Below, one piece after another: positions 22,501 to 36,204 of a DNA stretch of 64,000 nucleotides. A program made the position numbers and the translations under genes. This DNA is from Mercurialis annua (lineage: Eukaryota > Streptophyta > Magnoliopsida > Malpighiales > Euphorbiaceae). Under the pieces are notes generated by a model, which was given only the letters and a program-made list of their open reading frames with translations, searched no databases and was not told the origin of the DNA. The stretch lies in the NCBI RefSeq assembly GCF_937616625.2, contig NC_065575.1, forward strand, positions 29,015,001-29,079,000, written 5' to 3'. How positions within the stretch are numbered: position 1 is the first letter of the stretch; every line of letters begins with the position of its first letter.

Positions 22501-25500
22501 TAAGCCAAACCTTTACAAATGTTATACATAACAAAACCAAACGTTTACAAACGTTAGGAAATAAATCCAAACGTTTCACCTTTTTAGCGATTGAAGCCAA
22601 AAGTTTACAAACGTTACGAAAAAATTCCAAACGTTGCCTTTTTAGCAATTTAAGCCAAACGTTTACAAATGCTACGAAAAAAACCGAACGTTTCACCTTT
22701 TTAGCAATTTAAGCCAAACGTGTACAAACATTACAAAACAAATCCAAGCGTTTAAAACGTTACAAAACTAATCCAAATGTTTTACCTTTAAAGCAATTTA
22801 AGTGAAACGTTTACAAACGTTACAAAACAAATCCAAACACTTTTTAGCGATTTAAGCCAAATGTTTACAAACGTTACAAAACCAATCTAAGCGTTTAAAA
22901 CGTTTCGAAACAAATCCAAACGTTTCACCTTTTTAGCGATTGAAGCCAAACGTTACGAAACAATTTGAGCCAAACGTTTACATACGTTATAAAACAAATC
23001 CCAACGTTTCCCCTTTTTAGCGATTTAAGCCAAACGTTTACAAATATTACAAAACAAATCCAAACGTTTCACGTTTTTAGCGATTTAAGCCAAACGTTTA
23101 CAAATGTTACAAAACAAATCCAAATGATTACAAACGTTACGAAACAAATCCAAACTTTTAGAAACGTTACAAAACACATCCAAATATTTCACCTTTTGAG
23201 CGATTTAAGCCAAACTTTTTCAAATGTTACAAAACAAATCTAAGCGTTTACAAACGTTACGAAACAAATCCAAATGTTTACAAACGTTACAAAATAAATC
23301 CAAACATTTACAAACTTAACAAAACAAAACCAAACGTTTCATCTTTCTAGCAATTTCAACCAAACGTTTACAAATGTTACAAAATAAAACTAAACGCTTA
23401 AAAACTTTACGAAACAAATCCAAACGTTTCACTTTTTTAGCGATTTAAGCCAAATGTTTACAAATTTTACGAAACAAATCCAAACGTTACACCTTTTTTA
23501 GCAATTGAAGCCAAACGTTACAAAACAAATCCAAACGTTTAAAACGTTTCGAAACAAATCCAAACGTTTCACCTTTTTAGCGATTGAAGCCAAACTTACG
23601 AAACAATTTGAGCCAAATGTTTACATACATTACGAAACATATCCTAACGTTTCACCTTTTAGCGATTTAAGCCAAACGTTTACACACGTTACAAAACAAA
23701 TCGAAACGTTTCACCTTTTTAGCGATTTAAGCCAAACCTTGACAAATGTTATACATAACAAAACCAAACGTTTACAAACGTTACGAAATAAATCCAAACG
23801 TTTCACCTTTTTAGCGATTGAAGCCAAAAGTTTACAAACGTTACGAAACAAATCCAAACATTTCACCTTTTTAGCAATTTAAGCCAAACGTTTACAAACG
23901 CTACAAAAAAATCCAAACATTTCACCTTTTTAGCAATTTAAGCCAAACGTTTACAAACGTTACCAAACAAATCCAAGCGTTTAAAACGTTACAAAACAAA
24001 TCCAAACGTTTTACCTTTAAAGCAATTTAAGCCAAATGTTTACAAACGTTACAAAACAAATCCAAACGCTTCTTTAGCAATTTAAGCCAAATGTTTTCAA
24101 ACGTTGCAAAACAAATCTAAGCGTTTAAAACGTTTCGAAACAAATCCAAATGTTTCACCTTTTTAGCGATTGTAGCCAAACGTTACGAAATAATTTGAGC
24201 CAAACGTTTATATACGTTACAGAACAAATCCCAACGTTTCACCTTTTTAGTGATTTAAGCTAAACGTTTATAAATATTACAAAACAAATCCAAATGTTTC
24301 ACCTTTTTAGCGATTTAAGCCAAACGTGTACAAATGTTACAAAACAAATCCAAACGTTTACAAACGTTACGAAACAAATCCAAACGCTTAGAAACGTTAC
24401 AAAACAAATCCAAATATTTCACCTTTTTAGCGATTTAAGCCGAACTTTTTCCAATGTTACAAAACAAATCCAAGCGTTTACAAACGTTACGAAACAAATC
24501 CAAACATTTACAAACGTTACAAAACAAATCGAAACATTTACAAACGTTAAAGAAAACCAAACGTTTCATGTTTTTAGCTCTTTGAACCAAACGTTTACAA
24601 ATGTTTCAAAATAAAACTAAACGTTTACAAACATTACGAAACAAATCCAAGCATTTCACCATTTTAGCGATTTAAGCCAAATGTTTACAAACGTACAAAA
24701 CAAATCCAAACGTTTCACTTTTTTAGCAATTTAAGCCTAATGTTTACAAACTTTACGAAACAAATCCAAACGTTTCACCTTTTTTATCTATTGAAGCCAA
24801 ACGTTTAAAAACGTTTCCAAAAAAATCCAAACGTTTAAAAAGTTTTGAAACAAATCCAAACATTTCACCTTTTTAGCGATTGAAGGCAAACGTTACGAAA
24901 TAATTTTAGCCAAACGTTTACATACGTTACAAAAGTAATCCCAACGTTTCACCTTTTTAGATATTTAAGCAAAACGTTTACACACGTTACAAATCAAATC
25001 CAAACGTTTCATCTTTTTAGCGATTTAAGCCAAACCTTTACAAATGTTATACATAACAAAAGCAAACGTTTACAAACGTTAAGAAATAAATTCAAACGTT
25101 TCACCTTTTTAGCGATTGAAGCCAAACGTTTACAAACGTTACGAAACAAATCCAAACGTTTCCCCTTTTCAGCAATTTAAGCCAAACATTTAAAAACGCT
25201 ACAAAAAATCCAAACGTTTCGCCTTTTTAGCAATTTAATCCAAACATTTACAAACGTTACAAAACATATCCAAGCGTTTGAAACGTTACAAAACAAATCC
25301 AAACGTTTTACCTTTAGAGCAATTTAAGCCAAACGTTTACAAATGTTACAAAACAAATCCAAACACTTTTTAGCGAATTAAGCCAAATGCTTACAAACGT
25401 TAGAAAACAAATCTAAGCGTTTAAAACGTTTCGAAACAAATCCAATTGTTTCACCTTTTTAGCGATTGAAGCCAAACGTTACGAAACAATTTGAGCCAAA

Positions 25501-27350
25501 CTTTACAAAACAAATCCCAACGTTTCACCTTTTCAGCGATTTAAGCCAAACATTTACAGATATTACAAAACAAATCCAAACGTTTCACCTTTTTAGCGAT
25601 TTAAGCCAAACGTTTACAAATGTTATACATAACAAAACCAAACGTTTCCAAACGTCACGAAATAAATCCAAACGTTTCCCCTTTTCACTGATTGAAGCCA
25701 AACGTTCACAAACGTTTCCCCTTTTTAGCAATTTAAGCCAAACGTTTACGAACATTATGAAAAAAATCCAAACATTTCACCTTTTTAGCAATTTAAGCCA
25801 AATGTTTACAAACAATACAAAACAAATCTAAACGTTTCACCTTTTTAACGATTTAAGCCAAGCGTTTACAAACGTTACGAAACAAATCCAAATGTTTCAC
25901 CTTTTTAGCGATTGAAGCCAAACATTTACAAACGTTATGAAACAAAACTAAACGTTTAAAACGTTTCGAAATAAATCCAAACGTTTCACCTTTTTAGCAA
26001 TTTAAGCCAAACGTTTCACCTTTTTAGCGATTTAAGCCAAACATTTACAAACGTTACGAAACAAATCCAAACGCTTTTTTAGCGATTTAAGCCAAATGTT
26101 TGCAAACGTTATAAAACAAATCCAAGTGTTTAAAACTTTATGAAACAAATCCAAACGTTTCACCTATTTAGCGAATTAAGCCAAACGTGTACAAATGATA
26201 CAAAACAAATCCAAACGTTTACAAACGTTACGAAACAAATCCAAACGTTTCACCTTTTTAGCTATTTAAGACAAACGTTTACAAACGTTACGAAAGACAA
26301 CAAAACGTTTCACCTTTTTAGCAATTTAAGCCAAACGTTTACAAACGTTGCAGAACAAATCTCAACGTTTCACCTTTTTAGCAATTTAAGTCAAACGTTT
26401 AAAAATGTTACGAAACAAATCCAAACGTTTCACCTTTTTAGCATATTAAGTCAAACATTTACAAAAGTTACGAAACAAATCCAAATTTCACCTTTTTAGC
26501 GATTGAAGCCAAACATTACGAAACAATTTGAGCCAAACGTTTGCATACGTTACAAAACAAATCCCAAAGTTTCACCTTTTTACCGATTTAAGCCAAACAT
26601 TTACAAATATTACAAAACAAATCCAAACGTTTCACCTTTTTCGCGATTTAAGCCAAACGTTTACAAATGTTATACATAACAAAACCAAACCTTTACAAAC
26701 GTCACGAAATAAATCCAAACGTTTCACCTTTTCACCGATTGAAGCCAAACGTTCACAAACGTTACGAAACAAATCAAAACGTTTCACCTTTTTAGCAATT
26801 TAAGCCAAACGTTTACAAACATTATGCAAAAAATGCAAATGTTTCACCTTTTTAGCAATTTAAGCCAAATGTTTACAAACAATACAAAACAAATCCAAAC
26901 GTTTCACCTTTTTAACTATTTAAGCAAAGCGTTTACAAATGTTATGAAACAAATCCAAATGTTTCACCTTTTTAGCGATTGAAGCCAAACATTTACAAAC
27001 GTTATGAAACAAAACTAAGCGTTTAAAACGTTTCGAAACAAATCCAAACGTTTCACCTTTTTAGCAACTTAAGCCAAACGTTTACAAACGTTACAAAACA
27101 AATCCAAACTCTTTTTTAGAGATTTAAGCCAAATGTTTGCAAACGTTACAAAATAAATCCAAGTGTTTAAAACGTTACGAAACAAATCCAAATGTTTCAC
27201 CTTTTTAGCGAATTAAGCCAAACGTGTACAAACGCTACAAAACAAATCCAAACGTTTACAAAGGTTACGAAACAAATCCAAACGTTTCACCTTTTTAGCT
27301 ATTTAAGCCAAACGTTTACAAACATTACGAAAAAAAAAACCAAACGCTTA
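16534..27350 (+). repeat. Diverged edge of the satellite array
   Basis: Monomers here differ from one another in many positions, with frequent truncated monomers (for example AAACGCTTTTTTAGCG variants and 29-bp AAACGTTTAAAACG modules) and broken phase. Repetition at a scale of about 650-1300 bp is faintly visible, for example the similar blocks at 20494-20760 and 21149-21415 (offset 655 bp). No near-identical kilobase-scale blocks are seen. Such degeneration is typical where an array meets other sequence. Confidence 0.85.
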
Positions 27351-30218
27351 ACCTTTTTAGCAATTTAAGCCAATCGTTTACAAACGTTGCAGAACAAATC
27401 TAAACGTTTCACCTTTTTAGCAATTTAAGTCAAACGTTTACAAACGTTACGAAACAAATCCAAAGGTTTCACCTTTTTAGCAATTTAAGTAAAACATTTA
27501 CAAAAGTTACGAAACAAATCGAAACATTTCACCTTTTTAGCAATTTAAGCCAATCGTTAACGAACATTACAAAACAAATCCAAACATTTCAACATTTTAG
27601 CCGTTTAGGCCAAACCTTTACAAACGTTACAAAACAAATCCAAACGTTTAAAATGTTACAAAACAAATCCAAACGTTTAACCTACTTAGCGGTTTAAGAC
27701 AAACATTTACAAATGTAATGAAACAAAAACCAAACGTTTCCCAAAGACAAACGATTAAAAATGTTACAAACAAAATCCAAACATTAAACCTTTTTAGCGC
27801 ATTAAGCCAAATGTTTACAAACGTTACAAAACAAATCCAAACGTTTCACCTTTTTAGCAATTTAAGCCAAACGTTAACAAACGTTACGAAACAAATCCAA
27901 ACGTTTCACCTTTTTAACGATTTAAGCCAAACGTTTACAAATGTTACAAAACAAATCCAAATGTTTCACCTTTTTAGCTATTTAAGCCAAACGTTTACAA
28001 ATGTTACGAAACAAATCCGAACGTTTTACCTTTTTAGCAATTTAATCCAAACGTTTCACCTTTTTAGCAATTTAAGCCAAACGTTTACAAACGTTATAAA
28101 ACAAATCCAAACGTTTAAAACGTTACGAAACAAATCTAAACGTTTCACCTTTTTAGCAATTTAAGCCAAACGTTTATAAACTTTACGAAACTAAACCAAA
28201 CATTTAAAAAGTTTCGAAACAAATCCAAACGTTTCCCTTTTCTAGCGATTTAAGCCAAACGTTTACAAACGTTACAAAAGAAATCTAAACGTTTCACCTT
28301 TTTAGCGATTGAAGCCAAGCGTTAAAAAAGATACGAAACAAATCCAAGCGTGTCAAACCTTACGAAACGAATCCAAACGTTTCACCTTTAAAGCAATTTA
28401 AGACAAACGTTTACAAACGTTACAAAACAAATCTAAACGTTTCACCTTTTTAGCGATTTCAGCCAAATGTTTACAAACGTTACAATACAAATCCAAGCGT
28501 TTAAAACGTTATGAAACAAATCCAAACGTTTACAAATGTTATACATAACAAAACCAAACGTTTACGAACGTCATGAAATAAATCCAAATGTTTCACCTTT
28601 TCACCGATTGAAGCCAAACGTTCACAAACGTTTCACCTTTTTAGCAATTTAAGCCAAACGTTTACAAACATTATGAAAAAAAATGTTTCACCTTTTTAGC
28701 AATTTAAGCCAAATGTTTACAAACAATACAAAACAAATCCAAACGTTTCACCTTTTTAACGATTTAAGCCAAGCGTTTACAAACATGACGAAACAAATCC
28801 AAACATTTACAAACGTTATGAATACAAAACTAAACGTGTAAAACGTTTCGAAACAAATCCAAACGTTTCACCTTTTTAGCAATTTAAGCCAAACGTTTCA
28901 CTTTTTTAGCGATTTAAGCCAAACGTTTACAAACGTTACAAAACAAATCCAAACGCTTTTTTAGCGATTTAAGCCAAATGTTTGCAAACGTCACAAAACA
29001 AATTCAAGTGTTTAAAACGTAACGAAACAAATCCAAACGTTTCACTTTTTAGCGAATTAAGCCAAACGTGTACAAACGTGACAAAACAAATCCAAATGTT
29101 TACAAACGTTACGAAATAAATCCAAACGTTTCACCTTTTTTGCTATTTAAGCCAAACGTTTACAAACGTTACGAAACATAACCAAACGTTTCAACTTTTT
29201 AGCAATTTAAGCAAAATGTTTACAAACGTTGCGGAACAAATCTAAACGTTTCACCTTTTTAGCAATATAAGTCAAACGTTTACAAACGTTACGAAACGAA
29301 TCCAAAACTTTCATCTTTTTAGCAATTTAAGTCAAACATTTACAAAAGTTACGAAGCAAATCCAAACATTTCACCTTTTTAGCAATTTAAGCCAATCGTT
29401 AACAAACGTTACAAAATAAATCCAAACATTTCAACTTTTTAGCGATTTAAGCCAAACGTTTCAAAACAAATCCAAACGTTTAAAATGTTACAAAAGAAAT
29501 CCAAACGTTTCACCTACTTAGCAATTTACGCCAAACATTTACAAATGTTACGAAACAAAACCAAACGTTTCCCAAAGCCAAACGATTACAAATGTTACAA
29601 ACAAAATCCAAACATTTCACCCTTTAGCGATTTAAGCCAAATGTTTACAAACGTTACAAAACAAATCCAAACGTTTCACCTTTTTAGCAATTTAAGCCAA
29701 ACGTTTACAAACGTTACGAAACAAATCCAAACGTTTCAACTTTTTAACGATTTAAGCCAAACGTTTACAAAAGTTACAAAACAAATCCGAATGTTTCACC
29801 TTTTTAGCGATTTAAGCCAAACATTTACAAATGTTATACATAACAAAACCAATCGTTTACAAACGTTACGAAATAAATCCAAACGTTTCGCCTTTTCACC
29901 GATTGCAGCCAAACGTTCACATGCGTTACGAAACAAATCCAAACGTTTCATCTTTTTAGCAATTTAAGCCAAACGTTTACAAACATTATGAAAAAAATCC
30001 AAACGTTTCACCTTTTTATTAATTTAAGCCAAATGTTTACAAGCAATACAAAACAAATCCAAATGTTTCACCTTTTTAACGATTTAAGCCAAGCGTTTAC
30101 AAATGTTACGAAACAAATCCAAATGTTTCACCTTTTTAGCGATGGAAGCCAAACATTTGCAAACGTTATGAAACAAAACTAAACGTTTAAAATGTTTCGA
30201 AACAAATCCAAACGTTTC
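27351..30218 (+). repeat. 2,868-bp satellite block, copy 1
   Basis: The block starts at ACCTTTTTAG (27351) and recurs 2,868 bp later. The segment encoding the 148-codon open frame at 27718-28164 is the same in the second copy (30586-31032) at the protein level. The size is close to 48 monomers less 12 bp. The left boundary was found by eye, where the sequence upstream of the two copies stops matching. Confidence 0.88.
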
Positions 30219-33086
30219 ACCTTTTTAGCAATTTAAGCCAATCGTTTACAAACGTTGCAGAACAAATCTAAACGTTTCACCTTTTTAGCAATTTAAGTCA
30301 AACGTTTACAAACGTTACGAAACAAATCCAAAGGTTTCACCTTTTTAGCAATTTAAGTAAAACATTTACAAAAGTTACGAAACAAATCGAAACATTTCAC
30401 CTTTTTAGCAATTTAAGCCAATCGTTAACGAACATTACAAAACAAATCCAAACATTTCAACATTTTAGCCGTTTAGGCCAAACCTTTACAAACGTTACAA
30501 AACAAATCCAAACGTTTAAAATGTTACAAAACAAATCCAAACGTTTAACCTACTTAGCGGTTTAAGACAAACATTTACAAATGTTATGAAACAAAAACCA
30601 AACGTTTCCCAAAGACAAACGATTAAAAATGTTACAAACAAAATCCAAACATTAAACCTTTTTAGCGCATTAAGCCAAATGTTTACAAACGTTACAAAAC
30701 AAATCCAAACGTTTCACCTTTTTAGCAATTTAAGCCAAACGTTAACAAACGTTACGAAACAAATCCAAACGTTTCACCTTTTTAACGATTTAAGCCAAAC
30801 GTTTACAAATGTTACAAAACAAATCCAAATGTTTCACCTTTTTAGCTATTTAAGCCAAACGTTTACAAATGTTACGAAACAAATCCGAACGTTTTACCTT
30901 TTTAGCAATTTAATCCAAACGTTTCACCTTTTTAGCAATTTAAGCCAAACGTTTACAAACGTTATAAAACAAATCCAAACGTTTAAAACGTTACGAAACA
31001 AATCTAAACGTTTCACCTTTTTAGCAATTTAAGCCAAACGTTTATAAACTTTACGAAACTAAACCAAACATTTAAAAAGTTTCGAAACAAATCCAAACGT
31101 TTCCCTTTTCTAGCGATTTAAGCCAAACGTTTACAAACGTTACAAAAGAAATCTAAACGTTTCACCTTTTTAGCGATTGAAGCCAAGCGTTAAAAAAGAT
31201 ACGAAACAAATCCAAGCGTGTCAAACCTTACGAAACGAATCCAAACGTTTCACCTTTAAAGCAATTTAAGACAAACGTTTACAAACGTTACAAAACAAAT
31301 CTAAACGTTTCACCTTTTTAGCGATTTCAGCCAAATGTTTACAAACGTTACAATACAAATCCAAGCGTTTAAAACGTTATGAAACAAATCCAAACGTTTA
31401 CAAATGTTATACATAACAAAACCAAACGTTTACGAACGTCATGAAATAAATCCAAATGTTTCACCTTTTCACCGATTGAAGCCAAACGTTCACAAACGTT
31501 TCACCTTTTTAGCAATTTAAGCCAAACGTTTACAAACATTATGAAAAAAAATGTTTCACCTTTTTAGCAATTTAAGCCAAATGTTTACAAACAATACAAA
31601 ACAAATCCAAACGTTTCACCTTTTTAACGATTTAAGCCAAGCGTTTACAAACATGACGAAACAAATCCAAACATTTACAAACGTTATGAATACAAAACTA
31701 AACGTGTAAAACGTTTCGAAACAAATCCAAACGTTTCACCTTTTTAGCAATTTAAGCCAAACGTTTCACTTTTTTAGCGATTTAAGCCAAACGTTTACAA
31801 ACGTTACAAAACAAATCCAAACGCTTTTTTAGCGATTTAAGCCAAATGTTTGCAAACGTCACAAAACAAATTCAAGTGTTTAAAACGTAACGAAACAAAT
31901 CCAAACGTTTCACTTTTTAGCGAATTAAGCCAAACGTGTACAAACGTGACAAAACAAATCCAAATGTTTACAAACGTTACGAAACAAATCCAAACGTTTC
32001 ACCTTTTTTGCTATTTAAGCCAAACGTTTACAAACGTTACGAAACATAACCAAACGTTTCAACTTTTTAGCAATTTAAGCAAAATGTTTACAAACGTTGC
32101 GGAACAAATCTAAACGTTTCACCTTTTTAGCAATATAAGTCAAACGTTTACAAACGTTACGAAACGAATCCAAAACTTTCATCTTTTTAGCAATTTAAGT
32201 CAAACATTTACAAAAGTTACGAAGCAAATCCAAACATTTCACCTTTTTAGCAATTTAAGCCAATCGTTAACAAACGTTACAAAATAAATCCAAACATTTC
32301 AACTTTTTAGCGATTTAAGCCAAACGTTTCAAAACAAATCCAAACGTTTAAAATGTTACAAAAGAAATCCAAACGTTTCACCTACTTAGCAATTTACGCC
32401 AAACATTTACAAATGTTACGAAACAAAACCAAACGTTTCCCAAAGCCAAACGATTACAAATGTTACAAACAAAATCCAAACATTTCACCCTTTAGCGATT
32501 TAAGCCAAATGTTTACAAACGTTACAAAACAAATCCAAACGTTTCACCTTTTTAGCAATTTAAGCCAAACGTTAACAAACGTTACGAAACAAATCCAAAC
32601 GTTTCAACTTTTTAACGATTTAAGCCAAACGTTTACAAAAGTTACAAAACAAATCCGAATGTTTCACCTTTTTAGCGATTTAAGCCAAACATTTACAAAT
32701 GTTATACATAACAAAACCAATCGTTTACAAACGTTACGAAATAAATCCAAACGTTTCGCCTTTTCACCGATTGCAGCCAAACGTTCACATGCGTTACGAA
32801 ACAAATCCAAACGTTTCATCTTTTTAGCAATTTAAGCCAAACGTTTACAAACATTATGAAAAAAATCCAAACGTTTCACCTTTTTATTAATTTAAGCCAA
32901 ATGTTTACAAGCAATACAAAACAAATCCAAATGTTTCACCTTTTTAACGATTTAAGCCAAGCGTTTACAAATGTTACGAAACAAATCCAAATGTTTCACC
33001 TTTTTAGCGATGGAAGCCAAACATTTGCAAACGTTATGAAACAAAACTAAACGTTTAAAATGTTTCGAAACAAATCCAAACGTTTC
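30219..33086 (+). repeat. 2,868-bp satellite block, copy 2
   Basis: This is the second tandem copy of the 2,868-bp block. Differences seen are few: for example the open frame at 32353 has LTNV where copy 1 (29485) has FTNV, and an AAATAAATCC at 29114 is AAACAAATCC here. Its right-hand part overlaps the start of the 3,806-bp block, so amplification events are nested. Confidence 0.88.
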
Positions 33087-36000
33087 ACCTTTTTAGCAAT
33101 TTAAGCCAAACGTTTCACCTTTTTAGTGATTTAAGCCAAACGCTTACAAACGTTACAAAACAAATCCAAACGCTTTTTTAGCGATTTAAGCCAAATGTTT
33201 GCAAACGTTACAAAACAAATCCAAGCGTTTAAAACGTTACGAAACAAATCCAAACGTTTCACCTTTTTAGCGAATTAAGCCAAACGTGTACAAACGTTAC
33301 AAAACAAAGCCAAACGTGTAAAACGTTACGAAACAAATCCAAACGTTTCACCTTTTTATCTATTTAAGCCAAACGTTTACAAACGTTACGAAACAAAACC
33401 AAACGTTTCACCTTTTTAGCAATTTAAACCAAACTCTTACAAACGTTGCGGAACAAATCTAAACGTTTCACCTTTTTAGCAATTTAAGTCAAACGTTACA
33501 AACGTTACGAAACAAATCCAAACGTTTCACCTTTTTAGCAATTTAAGTCAAACGTTTACAAACGTTACGAAACAAATCCAAACGTTTCACCTTTTTAGCA
33601 ATTGAAGTCAAACATTTACAAAAGTTATGAAACAAATCTAAACATTTCACCCTTTTAGCAATATAAGCCAATCGTTAACAAACGTTACAAAACAAATCCA
33701 AACATTTCAACTTTTTAGCGATTTAAGCCAAACGTTTACAAACGTTACAAAACAAATCCAAACGTTTAAAATGATACAAAAGAAATCCAAACATTTCACC
33801 TACTTAGCGATTTAAGCCAAAGATTTACAAATGTTACGAAACAAAACCAAACGTTTCCCAAAGCCAAACGATTACAAACGTAACAAACAAAATCCAAACA
33901 TTTCAGCTTTTAGCGATCCAAACGTTTCACCTTTTTAGCAATTTAAGCCAAACGTTAACAAACGTTACGAAACAAATACAAACGTTTCACCTTTTTAACG
34001 ATTTAAGCCAAACGTTTACAAACAGTACAAAACAAATCCAAATGTTTCACCTTTTTAGCGATTTAAGCCAAACGTTTACAAACGTTACGAAACAAATCCG
34101 AACGTTTTACCTTTTTAGCAATTTAATCCAAACGTTTCACCTTTCTAGCAGTTTAAGCCAAACGTTTACAAACGTTATAAAACAAATCCAAATGTTTAAA
34201 ATGTTATGAAACAAATCCAAATGTTTCGTCTTTTTAGAAATTTAAGCCAAACGTTTATAAACGTTACGAAACAAAACCAAACATTTAAAAAGTTTCAAAA
34301 CAAATCCAAACGTTTCACCTTTTTAGCGACTTAAGCCAAACATTTACAAACGTTACAAAACAAATCCAAACGTTTCACCTTTTTAGCGATTGAGGCCAAC
34401 CGTTAAAAAAGTTACGAAACAAATCCAAGCGTTTAAAACCTTACGAAACAAATCCAAATGTTTCAGCTTTGAAGCAATTTAAGCCAAACGTTTATAAACG
34501 TTAAAAAACAAATCCAAACGTTTCACCTTTTTAGCGATTTCAGCCAAATGTTTACATACGTTACAATACAAATCCAAGAGTTTAAAACGTTACGAAACAA
34601 ATCCAAACGTTTCACCTTTTTAGCGATTTAAGCCAAACGTTTACAAATGTTATACATAACAAAACCAAACGTTTACAAACGTCACGAAATAAATCCAAAC
34701 GTTTCACCTTTTCACCAATTGACACCAAACGTTCACATACGTTACGAAACAAATCCAAACGTTTCACCTTTTTAGCAATTTAAGCCAAACGTTTATAAAC
34801 GTTACGAACTAAACTAAACATTTAAAAAGTTTCGAAACAAATCCAAATGTTTCACCTTTCTAGCGATTTAAGCCAAACGTTTACAAACGTTACAAAAGAA
34901 ATCCAAACGCTTCACCTTTTTTGCGATTGAAGCCAAGCGTTAAAAAAGATTCGAAACAAATCCAAGCGTTTAAAACCTTACGAAACAAATCCAAACGTTT
35001 CACCTTTAAAGCAATTTAAGACAAACATTTACAAACGTTACAAAACAAATCAAAACATTTAACTTTTTTTAGAGATTTCAGCCAAATGTTTACAAACGTT
35101 ACAATACAAATCCAACCGCTTAAAACGTTACGAAACAAATCCAAACATTTCACCTTTTTAGCGATTTAAGCCAAACGTTTATAAATGTTATACATAACAA
35201 AACCAAATGTTTACAAACGTCACGAAATAAATCCAAACGTTTCACCTTTTCACCGATTAAAGCGAAACGTTCACAAACGTTACGAAACAAATGCAAACGT
35301 TTCACCTTTTTAGCAATTTAAGTCAAACGTTTACAAACATTATGAAAAAAATCCAAACGTTTCACCTTTTTAGCAATTTAAGCCAAATGTTTACAAACAA
35401 TACAAAACAAATCCAAACGTTTCACCTTTTTAACGATTTAAGCCAAGCGTTTACAAACGTTACGAAACAAATCCAAATGTTTCACCTTTTTAGCGATTGA
35501 AGGCAAATATTTACAAACGTTATGAAACAAAACTAAACGTGTAAAACGTCTCGAAACAAATCCAAACATTTCACCTTTTTAACAATTTAAGCCAAATGTT
35601 TACAAACGTTACAAAACAAATCCAAACGCCTTTTTAGCGATTTAAGCCAAATGTTTGCAAACATTACAAAACAAATTCAAGTGTTTAAAACGTTACGAAA
35701 CAAATCCAAACGTTTCACCTTTTTAGCGAATTAAGCCAAACGTGTACAAACGTTACAAAACAAATCCAAATGTTTACAAACGTTACGAAACAAATCCAAA
35801 CGTTTCATCTTTTTTGCTATTTAGGCCAAACGTTTACAAACGTTACAAAACAAAACCAAACGTTTCACCTTTTTAGCAATTTAAGCCAAACGTTTACAAA
35901 AGTTGCGGAAAAAATCTAAATGTTTCCCCTTTTTAGCAATTTAAGTCAAACGTTTATAAACGTTACGAAACAAATCCAAAACTTTCATCTTTTTAGCAAT

Positions 36001-36204
36001 TTAAGTCAAACATTTACAAAAGTTACGAAACAAATCGAAACATTTCACCTTTTTAGCAATTTAAGCCAATCGTTAACAAACGTTACAAAACAAATCCAAA
36101 CATTTCAACTTTTTGGCGATTTAAGCCAAACGTTTCAAAACAAATCCAAACGTTTAATATGTTACAAAAGAAATCCAAACGTTTCACCAACTTAGCCATT
36201 TAAG
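32399..36204 (+). repeat. 3,806-bp satellite block, copy 1
   Basis: The sequence from AAACATTTACAAATGTTACG at about 32399 recurs 3,806 bp later. Diagnostic shared oddities include the shortened monomer TTTCAGCTTTTAGCGATCC (33901 and 37707) and the 64-codon frame at 32856 repeated at 36662. Segments compared by eye were the same or nearly so. Confidence 0.88.

Noticed and set aside
27718..28164. Long open frames in the satellite (up to 160 codons) as protein-coding genes
   Set aside because: They are translations of a 60-bp tandem repeat in its only stop-free frame, start at chance ATG variants, end at indels, and show no domain or codon constraint.
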